This document shows positions 52,453 through 62,481 of a stretch of DNA of 64,000 nt, piece after piece (the stretch's first letter is position 1; every line of letters begins with the position of its first letter). Under the pieces are notes generated by a model that saw nothing but the letters and a program-made list of their open reading frames with translations, was not told the DNA's origin and did not search any database. The stretch comes from Empedobacter brevis NBRC 14943 = ATCC 43319 (GTDB lineage Bacteria; Bacteroidota; Bacteroidia; Flavobacteriales; Weeksellaceae), in contig NZ_KB908301.1 in assembly GCF_000382425.1 (NCBI RefSeq), positions 53,857-117,856 on the forward strand, in the 5' to 3' direction. Made by a program: the position numbers and the translations under genes.

Positions 52453-54072
52453 ATGAAAATTAATTTTAAATACATTTTGATGTGTGTTGGGGTAGCTGCT
52501 CTCAGCCTAACTTCTTGTGCAACAAATAAAAGCTCAAAAAAAATAGTGTACAAAAAAGTGGAGACGAAACAGCCTGTAAAACCTGTAGAATCTACTAAGC
52601 CTACTATTCTTACTACACCAAAAACTGAAATTTCAACGAAAAAAGAAGAACTTTTTACTGTGAAATTGCCAGAAGTAAGTCGTGAATTTCGTGCGGCTTG
52701 GGTTGCTTCTGTAGCAAATATTAACTGGCCTTCCAAAAAAGAATTGACGACTGCTCAACAAAAAGACGAAGCAATAAAATTGTTAGATATGTTAGAAGCT
52801 AATAATTTTAATGCTGTTATTTTTCAGGCTCGCCCAGCTGCAGATGCATTGTATAAAAGTAATTTTGAACCTTGGTCTTACTTTTTGACAGGACAAGAGG
52901 GAAAAGCACCTTACCCTTATTATGATCCATTAGAGTTTTGGGTAGAGGAAGCACACAAGCGCGGAATTGAACTTCATGTTTGGTTGAATCCTTATAGAGC
53001 CCATCACAGTAGCGGAGGACCTGTAACCAGTGAATCGATGGTGAAAAAATCGCCGGGTAATGTGGTGAAATTAAAAAACGGGATGTATTGGTTTGATCCT
53101 GCTGATAAGAGAACGCAAGATCATGTTTCGGAAGTTGTTCGCGATATTGTTTCACGTTATGATATTGATGGAATTCATTTTGATGATTATTTCTATCCAT
53201 ATGCGTCATATAACGGAGGAGCCGATTTTCCTGATAACGCTACATGGAATGTGTACAGAAATAATGGAGGAACATTAGCAAGAGCCGATTGGCGTCGTCA
53301 CAATGTCAATACAATTATTGAACGTATTTATAAAGAAATCAAAGCTGAAAAACCATTTGTTAAATTTGGAATCAGTCCATTCGGAATTTGGAAACCTGGT
53401 TATCCTTCAGGAATTACAGGTTCTTCTCAGTATGATGAATTGTATGCTGATGCTAAATTATGGCTAAACAAAGGGTGGGTCGATTATTTTTCACCTCAAT
53501 TGTATTGGCCGATTAATTCAACAGGACAAAGTTTCCCTAAATTATTAGAATGGTGGAAATCTGAAAATACACATAACCGTCATCTATGGCCGGGGTTGAA
53601 TACTGTTGAGGTAAAAGTTTCTGACAGGACAACTGAAATTACAAATCAAGTAAAGATGGCGGGTGAAATTTTACAAAATAATGTAGGTGTTATTCACTGG
53701 AGTATTGCCGGTTTAACAAAAAATCCATCAATGTTAAGCTATTTGAAAGAAGGACCTTACAAAACGAAAGCTTTGGTTCCGACAATGAATTGGATAAAAG
53801 CGGATCATTTAGCTAAACCAAGTTTAGCTGTAAATGCTAAATCATCAGAAGTTGTCATGAGTTGGAACGAGAATAAAATGTCTTCTAATATTTCGAAATG
53901 GATTTTATATACGCGTTACAACAACGATTGGGAAACAGCTATTTTAGATAGAACGAAAACGAATCAAACGGTTTCTAAATATAAAAATGGTAAAAACCTG
54001 ACAGCTGTAGCATTAAAAGCAGTAGACCGTTTAGGAAACGAAAGTGAGTATGTTGCTCAAAGAATCAATTAA
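52453..54072 (+). CDS. Glycosyl hydrolase-like 10 (DUF187/YngK) lipoprotein
   Basis: This 539-aa protein has a lipobox LTSC near residues 19-22, a Lys/Thr/Pro-rich linker to about 70, and a GHL10 domain beginning SREFRAAWVASVANINWPSKK. Further family segments are VIFQARPAADALYKS, LHVWLNPYRAHH, DIDGIHFDDYFYPY (a likely acid pair) and VDYFSPQLYWP. A C-terminal Fn3-like module starts near 440. Members are surface or periplasmic glycoside hydrolases of unclear substrate. It is monocistronic with a terminator after it. Confidence 0.92.
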   Translation: MKINFKYILMCVGVAALSLTSCATNKSSKKIVYKKVETKQPVKPVESTKPTILTTPKTEISTKKEELFTVKLPEVSREFRAAWVASVANINWPSKKELTTAQQKDEAIKLLDMLEANNFNAVIFQARPAADALYKSNFEPWSYFLTGQEGKAPYPYYDPLEFWVEEAHKRGIELHVWLNPYRAHHSSGGPVTSESMVKKSPGNVVKLKNGMYWFDPADKRTQDHVSEVVRDIVSRYDIDGIHFDDYFYPYASYNGGADFPDNATWNVYRNNGGTLARADWRRHNVNTIIERIYKEIKAEKPFVKFGISPFGIWKPGYPSGITGSSQYDELYADAKLWLNKGWVDYFSPQLYWPINSTGQSFPKLLEWWKSENTHNRHLWPGLNTVEVKVSDRTTEITNQVKMAGEILQNNVGVIHWSIAGLTKNPSMLSYLKEGPYKTKALVPTMNWIKADHLAKPSLAVNAKSSEVVMSWNENKMSSNISKWILYTRYNNDWETAILDRTKTNQTVSKYKNGKNLTAVALKAVDRLGNESEYVAQRIN

Positions 54073-54094
54073 AAATCAACCTATTTTAAAATAT

Positions 54095-54129
54095 AAATCC
54101 TCAACTAAAGTTAGTTGGGGATTTTTTTT
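54095..54129. terminator. Terminator between convergent genes
   Basis: AAATCCTCAACTAA pairs with TTAGTTGGGGATTT (one T.G wobble) around AGT, followed by T. Confidence 0.85.
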
Positions 54130-54481
54130 ATTCTCGTCTTTTCAAAATATAATAAAGTGCGTCATCATCATTTTCCTTTGACGTGTAGGCAAACTGAAAT
54201 TCATAGCCATTTGCAGACATAAAATTTAGAGCATCAATCATCGAATTGAATTTTACCGTATTTCCTTTCTCGTCTTTTATTTTCAAACCATTCTTAAAAG
54301 AAATAGATTTTGTTTCTTGTCCAAAATCTAGCCGAACATTCATTTTCGTACTTAAACCTCTTCCGGTTCCTATAATTTGGACATAATCAACATCAATATC
54401 TTTTATAGGAACATCATTCACAGTCTGTGCAAATGAAATAGAACTGATAAAAGTTCCAAGAATTACCATTATTTTTTTCAT
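54128..54481 (-). CDS. Secreted protein of unknown function, 117 aa
   Basis: This protein has a signal peptide ending in SISFAQ at about residue 19 and a beta-rich body: DVDYVQIIGTGRGLSTKMNVRLDFGQ, followed by the C-terminal helix-strand ALNFMSANGYEFQFAYTSKE, which resembles the end of DUF4177-like small proteins. I cannot give a firm family. It is monocistronic, convergent with the GHL10 gene. Confidence 0.7.
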   Translation of the reverse strand: MKKIMVILGTFISSISFAQTVNDVPIKDIDVDYVQIIGTGRGLSTKMNVRLDFGQETKSISFKNGLKIKDEKGNTVKFNSMIDALNFMSANGYEFQFAYTSKENDDDALYYILKRRE

Positions 54482-54570
54482 AGGTTTTAATACTTACAAT
54501 ATTTAAATTAAATTTAAATAAAAAATACTTGAAATACAATCTTATCAAATGGTTTACAGTTCTTGTGTAG

Positions 54571-54756
54571 TTTACAAATGGTTTATTTTGTAAAATTTTA
54601 GGTTTTGTTCCTAGACATGAACAGATTGTTGGTGAAATCTTAGGAAATCAGCACGCCCATGTTTTCACTATATTGATTGAAGATCGTAAACAAATCAACC
54701 TAATTAAGTTTGCTTCAAAAACAGAAAAAAACACTCAATTAGAGTGTTTTTTATAG
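54571..54756 (+). pseudogene. Possible gene remnant without a start codon
   Basis: A plus-strand frame is open for 61 codons between stops at 54568 and 54754 and reads like protein (RHEQIVGEILGNQHAHVF, then ILIEDRKQINLIKFASK), but it has no ATG/GTG start in the conserved-looking part. It could be a fragment of a lost gene or chance. I found no parent family. Confidence 0.25.
54725..54752. terminator. Terminator near the small lipoprotein gene
   Basis: AAAACACTC and GAGTGTTTT form a 9-bp stem around five bases, flanked by A and T runs. It serves the leftward lipoprotein gene and overlaps the very end of that gene. Confidence 0.75.
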
Positions 54757-55059
54757 TTGATTCTTTTTAATTCTTATTTTTCCTTTATGTTCATGGTACA
54801 TCATACAGGTTACTTTGTCATCAAGTTCTTTGCACGTTTTTTCAAAATCATAAATAACACTTACTGTTTCACCTTCTTTCTTTTCCTGAAGCATTTCAGC
54901 ATTACAAACCAAATAATCTTCTTTGTCATCAATGCGAATGTAAGTTCCTGTGCAATCTCTAACAACTGTTCCGGTAAATAAACGGTCATGTTTGATTGTT
55001 GTGCTGCAAGATGATAAAATTAAGGTAAAGAGAGTTGTTAAGACGAATGCTATTCTCAT
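54751..55059 (-). CDS. Small lipoprotein, 102 aa
   Basis: This protein has a lipobox LSSC near residues 15-18. The mature part (TGTVVRDCTGTYIRIDDKEDYLVCN and SVIYDFEKTCKELDDKVTCMMYHEHKGKIRI) contains several cysteines that could form disulfides, and resembles an OB-like beta barrel. I do not recognise a family. It stands alone. Confidence 0.72.
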   Translation of the reverse strand: MRIAFVLTTLFTLILSSCSTTIKHDRLFTGTVVRDCTGTYIRIDDKEDYLVCNAEMLQEKKEGETVSVIYDFEKTCKELDDKVTCMMYHEHKGKIRIKKNQL

Positions 55060-55199
55060 ATTGTATGATTAATTAAATAAGTCTAAATATAAAGCTATTT
55101 TATTTATATCAACAGAATTTAAATCCTTTTTTAGAGTTCTTTTAATTTTTTTATATTTTTAACTAGAGTAGATCAGTGATATGATTTTTGGAAATGCAA

Positions 55200-55547
55200 C
55201 TAAATTTTTTTCTCACTAAAATTTAGAATGACCAACATCATTGCATCTTGTTTTGACGTAACTTGATGAATCACTTTTCGTGGAATTTCGTACTCATCAT
55301 AGGTTTTCAAGTTTACAACTTCAATTTTCGAGTCGATTTCGATTTCGCCTTTGAGCATCATAATTTTTGCATCAACAGGCAATTGATGATCAATTAATTT
55401 TAATCCTTCTTTTAATCCAAAAGCAACAACACGAGTATTGTCATTTCTGAAAATAATTTTGATAATGGGTTTTTCTAATTTCGAGATCTGATCTACTATG
55501 GCATGCAACATAACTTTATGATTTGATTTGCTTAAATTTACGACCAA
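55200..55547 (-). CDS. Cupin-like small protein
   Basis: This 115-aa protein has alternating strands, with LPVDAKIMMLKGEIEIDSKIEVVNLKTYDEYEIPRKVIHQVTSKQDAMMLVI reminiscent of a cupin barrel end (glycine-strand, then proline and histidine). The usual metal-binding HxH is missing, so it is probably not an enzyme of the canonical type. It is monocistronic and divergent from priA. Confidence 0.7.
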   Translation of the reverse strand: MVVNLSKSNHKVMLHAIVDQISKLEKPIIKIIFRNDNTRVVAFGLKEGLKLIDHQLPVDAKIMMLKGEIEIDSKIEVVNLKTYDEYEIPRKVIHQVTSKQDAMMLVILNFSEKKI

Positions 55548-55654
55548 TTCTGTTGTCTTTTCTATTTTTAAGATTAAATTAATTCAATTTATGATATTCT
55601 TAAAACTTGATTTCGCAAAATCCTTTTCTTAACTTGCCGGCATAATTCTATAAA

Positions 55655-58114
55655 ATGGTCACAACTTATTTTGCCGAAGTTATTTTGCCTCTTTCATTAA
55701 ATGGAACGTTTACGTATCACCTTTCCGAATCAGATTTACAGCAAATAAAAGTTGGACAACGTGTGGCCGTTCCATTCGGAACACAGAAATTGTACACAGG
55801 GATTGTACATTCAGTTCATGAAAATGCACCGGAACTTTACAAAACCAAAGCAATTCATGCGTTTTTGGATAATGAACCTTTGGTGACCCAAGTACAGATT
55901 GAATTTTGGGAATGGATGGCAAATTATTACATGTGTTCGCTGGGAGATGTATTTCGTAATGCCTTTCCTTCTGCATTAAAATTAGAATCACAAACATTTG
56001 TCCGGTTGATTAACCCAAATTATGAAACAGTTGAAGAATTAAATGATTACGAATTTTTAGTTTTTGAAGCACTTAAATTACGGGAGATAATTTCGGTGGA
56101 AGAAGCTGCTTTAATTGTCGATGAGAAATCTGCAATTCCGACTTTAAAACTATTGATTGATAAAGGAATTATTCGTTTGGATGAAAAGCTGAATGAAAAA
56201 TATACACCAAAAATAGATAATTATGTTCGGTTGCATCCGAATTTAAAAGGAAATGAGATCGCGTTTATCGAAGTTTTAAATCAATTAAATAAAGCGCCAA
56301 AACAGCGCGAAACCTTATTGCAATTGATTACTTTAGAAACACAATTGCAAGATAAACCTTTAAAAGTGGCTGATTTTGTGAAACAAGGCGCTACGAATGT
56401 GGTAATAAAATCTTTAGCAGAAAAAGGGGCGGTAGAAATTTATCAAAATCAAACATCTCGTGTCGATGAGGATGAAAAAGATGTAATAGAGATAGCAGAG
56501 TTGACAGTGAAACAAACGGTTGCTTTCAATCAGATCAAAGAAGATTTTAAAGAAAAATCAACCGTTCTTTTGCATGGAGTAACATCAAGCGGTAAAACGG
56601 AAATTTACCTAAAATTGATACAGCAAGTGATTGCGAAAGGCAATAAGGTGTTGTATTTATTACCTGAAATTTCAGTAACAACACAGCTTGTTCATCGAAT
56701 CAAAAAACATTTTGGCGAAAGAGTAGGTGTTTATCATTCTAAATTTAACCAAAATGAGCGTGTAGAATTGTGGCAAAAAACGTTGAAAGGTGATTTTGAT
56801 GTGATCATTGGTCCGCGAACAGCTTTGTATTTACCTTTTGATAATTTGGGAATGATAATCGTTGATGAAGAACATGAATCGTCTTATAAGCAAATGGATG
56901 TAAAACCATTTTTCCATGCCCGTGATATGGCAATGTTACTTGGAGGTATGATGAATGCAAAAGTTTTACTGGGATCAGCGACACCTTCGGCGGAAAGTTA
57001 TTACAACGCTAAAAATAAAAAATACGGTTATGTTGAGCTAAATGAGCGTTTTGGAAATATTAAGTTACCGGAGATTAGTCTGGTCGATTTAAAAAAAGCA
57101 CAGAAAGAGAAAGAAGTGACAGAAGATATTTCGCACACGCTTCGTGACGAAATATTTGAACAATTGAATCGTAAAAAACAAGTGATTTTGTTCCAGAATC
57201 GTAGAGGTTATGCGCCAATTATGGAATGTAATACGTGTGGTCATACGCCCGAATGTCCAAATTGCGATGTAAGTTTAACCTATCATAAATTCTCGAATCA
57301 ACTAAAATGTCATTACTGTGGTTATGCACAAGCAAAACCTTTGCGTTGCCCAAGTTGTGGCTCGCATGAATTGAATACAAAAGGAATTGGAACAGAGCAG
57401 ATTGAGCAACAAATCCAAGCTATTTTTCCGGAAGCGAAAGTCAGAAGAATGGATGTGGATGCAATGAGAGGAAAATTTGCTTATGAAAAATTGATTGAAG
57501 ATTTTGAAAACAATGAAATAGATATTTTAATCGGAACCCAAATGATTACGAAAGGGTTTGATTTTGGAAATGTTAATTTTGTAGGTGTCATTCGGGCGGA
57601 CTCTTTGTTGAATTTTCCTGATTTCAGAGCACATGAAAAAGCTTTTCAGTTGTTAACACAAGTGGCAGGACGAGCTGGTCGTAGACAAGAACAAGGAAAA
57701 GTATTGATTCAGTCCTTTCAGCCGGAACATCAAATTTTACAGCATGTAACGACTTATAGTTATGCCCCGACGATGAAAGATATTTTGTATGAACGCAAGG
57801 AGTTTTTGTATCCGCCTTATTCGCGTTTAATAAAATTGCGTTTCAAGCATAAAAATAAAGAACGTTTGGATAAAACCGCTGCTCAATTAGTTGTTTTGCT
57901 TCAACCAAGTTTTGATACTCGTTGTTTACTTGGTCCGGAAGCTCCATCAATTGGTCGAATCAATAATTTGTATATCACAGATGTGATGATAAAAATAAGA
58001 CCAAACCAATCTCCACAAAAAGTAAAAGAATTAATTCAGGCAAAAATAGATCAACTGCATACAATAGCTGCTTTTCGCTCGGTGCGAATAGATATAGATG
58101 TAGATCCTGTTTAA
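55655..58114 (+). CDS. priA: Primosomal protein N' (PriA helicase)
   Basis: This 819-aa helicase restarts stalled replication forks. An N-terminal 3'-DNA-binding domain starts FAEVILPLSLNGTFTYHL. Walker A is LLHGVTSSGKTEIYL (about residues 307-321), and the DEXH box is IIVDEEHESSYKQ. The zinc-binding region has eight cysteines (CNTCGHTPECPNCD, CHYCGYA, CPSCGS), and helicase motifs follow in GTQMITKGFDF and QVAGRAGRRQEQGKV. It is full length and monocistronic. Confidence 0.98.
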   Translation: MVTTYFAEVILPLSLNGTFTYHLSESDLQQIKVGQRVAVPFGTQKLYTGIVHSVHENAPELYKTKAIHAFLDNEPLVTQVQIEFWEWMANYYMCSLGDVFRNAFPSALKLESQTFVRLINPNYETVEELNDYEFLVFEALKLREIISVEEAALIVDEKSAIPTLKLLIDKGIIRLDEKLNEKYTPKIDNYVRLHPNLKGNEIAFIEVLNQLNKAPKQRETLLQLITLETQLQDKPLKVADFVKQGATNVVIKSLAEKGAVEIYQNQTSRVDEDEKDVIEIAELTVKQTVAFNQIKEDFKEKSTVLLHGVTSSGKTEIYLKLIQQVIAKGNKVLYLLPEISVTTQLVHRIKKHFGERVGVYHSKFNQNERVELWQKTLKGDFDVIIGPRTALYLPFDNLGMIIVDEEHESSYKQMDVKPFFHARDMAMLLGGMMNAKVLLGSATPSAESYYNAKNKKYGYVELNERFGNIKLPEISLVDLKKAQKEKEVTEDISHTLRDEIFEQLNRKKQVILFQNRRGYAPIMECNTCGHTPECPNCDVSLTYHKFSNQLKCHYCGYAQAKPLRCPSCGSHELNTKGIGTEQIEQQIQAIFPEAKVRRMDVDAMRGKFAYEKLIEDFENNEIDILIGTQMITKGFDFGNVNFVGVIRADSLLNFPDFRAHEKAFQLLTQVAGRAGRRQEQGKVLIQSFQPEHQILQHVTTYSYAPTMKDILYERKEFLYPPYSRLIKLRFKHKNKERLDKTAAQLVVLLQPSFDTRCLLGPEAPSIGRINNLYITDVMIKIRPNQSPQKVKELIQAKIDQLHTIAAFRSVRIDIDVDPV

Positions 58115-58233
58115 AAAAGTAATTAATATATTGGAAGATTTTTTGTAAAAAAAGTTTGCTTTTTTAGGATGTATACTTAGTTTTACAAGACTAATCGTAT
58201 GAATGATATTTTAACTTATAGATTTATTTGAAA

Positions 58234-58959
58234 ATGCAAAACAAATGTTTGAATTGCGAACAATCAATTCAAGAAAATTATTGTTCGAATTGTGGACAAG
58301 CCACGTCTACTCATAGGTTTTCATTGAAACATTTTTTCTTGCATGATTTTATCCATGGAATTTTCCATTTTGATAAAGGATTTATTTTTACAATTAAAGA
58401 ATTATTTACACGACCGGGACATAGTATAAGAGAATATATTCAAGGTAAAAGAGTCAAACATTTTAATTGTTTTACAGCGATACTTTTAATTTTAACAATA
58501 GAGTATTTTTTCACAAAAGCTTTTCCAGTTGACAAATCAGTTTTTTATTCTAGTTTCGAAGGATTTTATAAGGTTTATAGAGATTATTCTAAGTTCGTAG
58601 TCTTTTTAGCGATTCCATTTTTTTCTTTTTTCAGTTACCTTATTTTTCGAAAAAGTAACCAGAATTATACTGAAAATTTAGTCTTAAATACGTATTTAGT
58701 TTGTGGCTGGTTGGTGATTAATTTATTGCAAAAAATAACATTAACATTTGTGTCAGAAGCTTATTATGAATTGGTGAAAATAGTCACAATATTTATGACG
58801 ATTATTTATGTTTATCTGTTTTATTATCAATACTTTTCAGTCTTTAAATTTAAAGTGCCATTATTTTTAAAGGTTTTAATCATAACCTCTATAATCTTAA
58901 TACTGAAACAAATCATAAATTCAGGCTTGAATGATGCAGGACAATATTTTTTACATTAA
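58234..58959 (+). CDS. DUF3667 domain membrane protein
   Basis: I start at MQNKCLNCEQ (58234), since TTG at 58228 is less likely; this gives 241 aa. The N-terminal zinc-ribbon-like CLNCEQSIQENYCSNCGQ is followed by HRFSLKHFFLHDFIHGIFHFDKGFIFTIKELFTRPG and EYIQGKRVKHFNCF, the DUF3667 signature, and then about four membrane helices. The family is common in Bacteroidota and of unknown function. A large stem-loop follows. Confidence 0.9.
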   Translation: MQNKCLNCEQSIQENYCSNCGQATSTHRFSLKHFFLHDFIHGIFHFDKGFIFTIKELFTRPGHSIREYIQGKRVKHFNCFTAILLILTIEYFFTKAFPVDKSVFYSSFEGFYKVYRDYSKFVVFLAIPFFSFFSYLIFRKSNQNYTENLVLNTYLVCGWLVINLLQKITLTFVSEAYYELVKIVTIFMTIIYVYLFYYQYFSVFKFKVPLFLKVLIITSIILILKQIINSGLNDAGQYFLH

Positions 58960-58966
58960 TCTTTAT

Positions 58967-59006
58967 AGTCAAAAAAGATAGTTCTCAAAAACTATCTCTT
59001 TTGACT
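58967..59006 (+). terminator. Terminator after the DUF3667 gene
   Basis: AGTCAAAAAAGATAGTT pairs imperfectly with ACTATCTCTTTTGACT around seven bases, followed by T. Confidence 0.8.
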
Positions 59007-59198
59007 TTTTCTGTTGTATTAAGTTCTAAATATTGTTCGTTTGATGAGTGTCTGAAAAGATTTTATTTAATGAGAATAAGAGAATAAAAGACTTACATCC
59101 TATTTTTCTAATGTCATTAAAGGATCTTGTCTTCTTCTGTAACATTTTTCAGATAATTTCGACTTATCTGTTATCTTTATTGAAATTTACAACAATCT

Positions 59199-59888
59199 AT
59201 GATATCTATTCGAGATCTAAATAAATCCTATATAATGGGAAAAAATAAACTTCATGTATTGAAAGGAATCAACCTTGAAATTGCAGAAGGTGAATTTGTC
59301 GCAATTATGGGGTCTTCGGGGTCTGGTAAATCAACTTTATTGAATATCATTGGGATGTTAGATGAACATGATACTGGTATTTATGAATTAGATGGTGTCA
59401 GAATAGAAAAATTGAACGAAACAAAAGCAGCTAATTACCGTAATAAATTTTTAGGATTTATTTTTCAATCATATAATTTGATCAGTTTCAAAAATGTATT
59501 GGAAAATGTAGCCTTGCCTTTATATTATCAAAAAGTAAAACGCTCTGATCGAAATAAAATAGCACTGAGCTACCTCGAAAGAGTAGGATTAGAGCCTTGG
59601 GCCTCTCATATGCCGAATGAACTTTCAGGAGGACAAAAACAGCGTGTTGCCATTGCGCGCGCGTTGGCGGCGAAGCCAAAACTATTGCTAGCAGATGAAC
59701 CGACCGGAGCTTTGGATACGAAAACTTCCCAAGAAGTGATGCATTTGATACAGGAGATTAACGATGAAGGAAAAACAATTGTTATGGTAACCCATGAAGA
59801 TGATATTGCCAATATGTGTAAACGTATTGTTCGTTTGAAAGATGGTGTGATTGTGAGTGATGAAAAAGTAGAACAGGTAAGAGTTTAA
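59199..59888 (+). CDS. ABC transporter ATP-binding protein (MacB/LolD type)
   Basis: This 229-aa ATPase has Walker A GSSGSGKST at about 38-46, the Q-loop FIFQSYNLISFKNVLENV, the ABC signature LSGGQKQRVAIARAL at about 142-156 and Walker B LLADEPTGALD. It fits the MacB/LolD/FtsE subgroup, which works with FtsX-fold permeases. It is first in an operon with two permeases and an adaptor. Confidence 0.95.
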   Translation: MISIRDLNKSYIMGKNKLHVLKGINLEIAEGEFVAIMGSSGSGKSTLLNIIGMLDEHDTGIYELDGVRIEKLNETKAANYRNKFLGFIFQSYNLISFKNVLENVALPLYYQKVKRSDRNKIALSYLERVGLEPWASHMPNELSGGQKQRVAIARALAAKPKLLLADEPTGALDTKTSQEVMHLIQEINDEGKTIVMVTHEDDIANMCKRIVRLKDGVIVSDEKVEQVRV

Positions 59889-59971
59889 AAAAGAATAATC
59901 GATTTTAATTGTGAGTTATTTTTGAAGAAATCATCTCATAGATCATATAATTTATAATTAACAAAATAAAT

Positions 59972-61201
59972 ATGTTTGACACAGACCGTTGGCGGGAAAT
60001 ATGGTCGTCTATTACGAGTAATAAATTGCGTACAGCATTGTCCGGATTGACAATTGCTTTGGCGCTTTTTGTATTTATTACATTGTATGGATTAGGGAAT
60101 GGATTGCAGAATGGCTTTCAACAAGAGTTTTTTCAAGCAAATTCATTGAATATTACTGTAAGCGGGGGAACAACAACAGTGCCTTATAACGGATTCAAAC
60201 AAGGGAGAACAATTGAATTGGATATAAAGGATTTTAATTTTATTAAAAACTCATTTCCAAATGAAGTCAAATACATTGTAAGTACAATTGCAAAAACAGA
60301 TACAATCCGAAATGAGGCAAATTCAGGAAGTTACTCCATTACCGGAGTTTATCCGGAGTATGAGGGGATGATAAATGAAAAAGTGACGTTAGGTCGATTT
60401 ATCAATCAAAAAGATATGGACAGCCAATCTAAATCGATTGTAATCGGGCGTTTAGTAGCAAAAGATTTTTACCCGAACCAGATTGTAATTGGAAAATATT
60501 TGCAGATAGGTTCCGGTATGTATCAGATTGTTGGTGTTTTTGAAAGTAAAGATGGGGGAGATAATGCCGAACGTGCTTTATATACTCCTTTCACAACATT
60601 CAGAACAATTTATGCAACAGATAAAGTTTCTTCAATCATCGTAACACCAAAGCAAGGAATGGAATTGGCAGACATTACAAAACTGGCCAATGCAATTGAA
60701 TATAATATGAAAGGTCGGCATAATATTGCGCCTTCAGATTATGGAGGGATTTGGGTTAGAAATGCAGCAGATGCGATGGAAGACACAAATCAATTTTTTT
60801 TAATTTTAACAATTATTGTATTCGTGATCGGAGGAGGGAGTTTGATTGCGGGAATTGTAAGTATTGGAAATATAATGGTGTTTAGTGTGAAAGAACGGAC
60901 AAAAGAAATTGGTATTCGTAAAGCTTTAGGTGCCACACCTGCCAATGTTTTAAGTTTAATTTTACAAGAGGCTATTTTGATTACACTTATTTTTGGAGCA
61001 ATAGGAATTGCATTAGCAGCACTTTTGGTCGAGAATATTGGAGATAGTTTAGAAGAGTATTTTATTTATAATCCGGGTGTAGAAACCAATTCGTTGGTAA
61101 TGGCTTGTATTATTTTGTTTGTTGCAGGAACTGTTTCGGGGTTAATTCCGGCACTGAATGCGGCACGTATTAAACCTATTGATGCTTTAAGAGACGAATA
61201 A
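59972..61201 (+). CDS. ABC transporter permease, MacB-type (first copy)
   Basis: This 409-aa permease has one N-terminal helix (TALSGLTIALALFVFITLY), a large periplasmic domain of about 230 residues, and three C-terminal helices with the coupling motif VKERTKEIGIRKALGATP. It shares SGGTTTVPYNGFKQGRTIEL with the next permease, so the two are paralogues and may form a heterodimer. It ends with a TAATG overlap to the next gene. It resembles MacB without the fused ATPase. Confidence 0.94.
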   Translation: MFDTDRWREIWSSITSNKLRTALSGLTIALALFVFITLYGLGNGLQNGFQQEFFQANSLNITVSGGTTTVPYNGFKQGRTIELDIKDFNFIKNSFPNEVKYIVSTIAKTDTIRNEANSGSYSITGVYPEYEGMINEKVTLGRFINQKDMDSQSKSIVIGRLVAKDFYPNQIVIGKYLQIGSGMYQIVGVFESKDGGDNAERALYTPFTTFRTIYATDKVSSIIVTPKQGMELADITKLANAIEYNMKGRHNIAPSDYGGIWVRNAADAMEDTNQFFLILTIIVFVIGGGSLIAGIVSIGNIMVFSVKERTKEIGIRKALGATPANVLSLILQEAILITLIFGAIGIALAALLVENIGDSLEEYFIYNPGVETNSLVMACIILFVAGTVSGLIPALNAARIKPIDALRDE

Positions 61202-62457
61202 TGAACTTTATTAAATTTGTTTTTGATCCAGATGCTTGGAGCGAAGTTTATGCAGCAATTCGCAAAAATAAACTGCGCACAATTTTGACGATGATTGGTG
61301 TAGCATGGGGAATGTTCTTATTTGTATTATTATTAGGTGTGACACGAGGTTTGCAAAATGGATTTGATCGTAATTTGGCAGATGCGGCAACTAATTCTTT
61401 ATTTGTTTGGGGAGGAACAACATCTATGCCTTATCAAGGTTTTCAGAAAGGGCGTACAATTGAATTAAAAATGAGTGATGTTCGCCAAATTCAAGCTCGT
61501 TTTCCTCAAATATCATTATTAGCCCCACGTAACTCTAAGCCAAGTTCTATTCTGACTTATGGGACAAAATATAATTACTACACTGTAAATGGAGATTATC
61601 CGGATCAAAATCGCATGTTTGGGAAAGATATTATTCAAGGACGTTTTATCAATGAGGACGATATCAAAACAGAAGCAAAAGTTTGTGTGATAGGCATTGA
61701 AGTGGCGGAACAGTTTTTTGGCAATAACCCAAGACCTTTAGGGAAAGAAATTAGGATTAGTGATAGTTATTACACAATTGTCGGAGTTTATGATGCACCA
61801 TCTTCTCCTGTAGAAAGTAAAGATCAGGTATTTATTCCGTTTACGACATTTCAAAAAATATATAACCAAGGAGAAATTATTCAGTATTTGAGTTTGAGCT
61901 TGCCGAACAATTACGATATCGTTGCGTTTGAAAAAGAGTTGAAAGCTTATTTGAAGCAAATTAAAAATATTGCACCAGAAGATGATCAGGGAATAGGAGG
62001 TTTCAACCTAGGGGAAATGCTAGGGAAAATCATGAAATTTGTAAAAGGAATGCAATTTCTGGCAATTGTTGTAGGTGGAATGACATTGTTTTCAGGAGTG
62101 ATTGCAATTGCAAGTATTTTATTGATTACTGTTTCGGAGCGAACAAAAGAATTTGGTATACGGAGGGCATTGGGGGCGATTCCTGCTCAAATTCGTGGAC
62201 AAATTCTTTTAGAATCGGTTGTTTTGACATTAATTGCTGGTTTGGGAGGAATCATTTTTGCAGCTCTTTTATTGATGGTCTTAAATGAATTAATTATCCC
62301 TTCAAATAAAAATATACCTTTATATAATGCCTCAATCGATTTATTTACGCTATTTACGGCTTTAGCTGTTATGGTGATTATGGCTACTTTGGCAGGATTG
62401 ATTCCTGCTCAACGCGCTATCCAAATAAAGCCAATTGATGCTTTGAGAGATGAGTAA
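61201..62457 (+). CDS. ABC transporter permease, MacB-type (second copy)
   Basis: This 418-aa permease has the same layout as its neighbour: an N-terminal helix (ILTMIGVAWGMFLFVLLL), a periplasmic domain with GGTTSMPYQGFQKGRTIEL, and C-terminal helices with VSERTKEFGIRRALGAIP. Its start overlaps the previous stop by one base. It is likely the second half of a heterodimeric exporter. Confidence 0.94.
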   Translation: MNFIKFVFDPDAWSEVYAAIRKNKLRTILTMIGVAWGMFLFVLLLGVTRGLQNGFDRNLADAATNSLFVWGGTTSMPYQGFQKGRTIELKMSDVRQIQARFPQISLLAPRNSKPSSILTYGTKYNYYTVNGDYPDQNRMFGKDIIQGRFINEDDIKTEAKVCVIGIEVAEQFFGNNPRPLGKEIRISDSYYTIVGVYDAPSSPVESKDQVFIPFTTFQKIYNQGEIIQYLSLSLPNNYDIVAFEKELKAYLKQIKNIAPEDDQGIGGFNLGEMLGKIMKFVKGMQFLAIVVGGMTLFSGVIAIASILLITVSERTKEFGIRRALGAIPAQIRGQILLESVVLTLIAGLGGIIFAALLLMVLNELIIPSNKNIPLYNASIDLFTLFTALAVMVIMATLAGLIPAQRAIQIKPIDALRDE

Positions 62458-62481
62458 CTAAAACTTAACAGATATAAAAGA

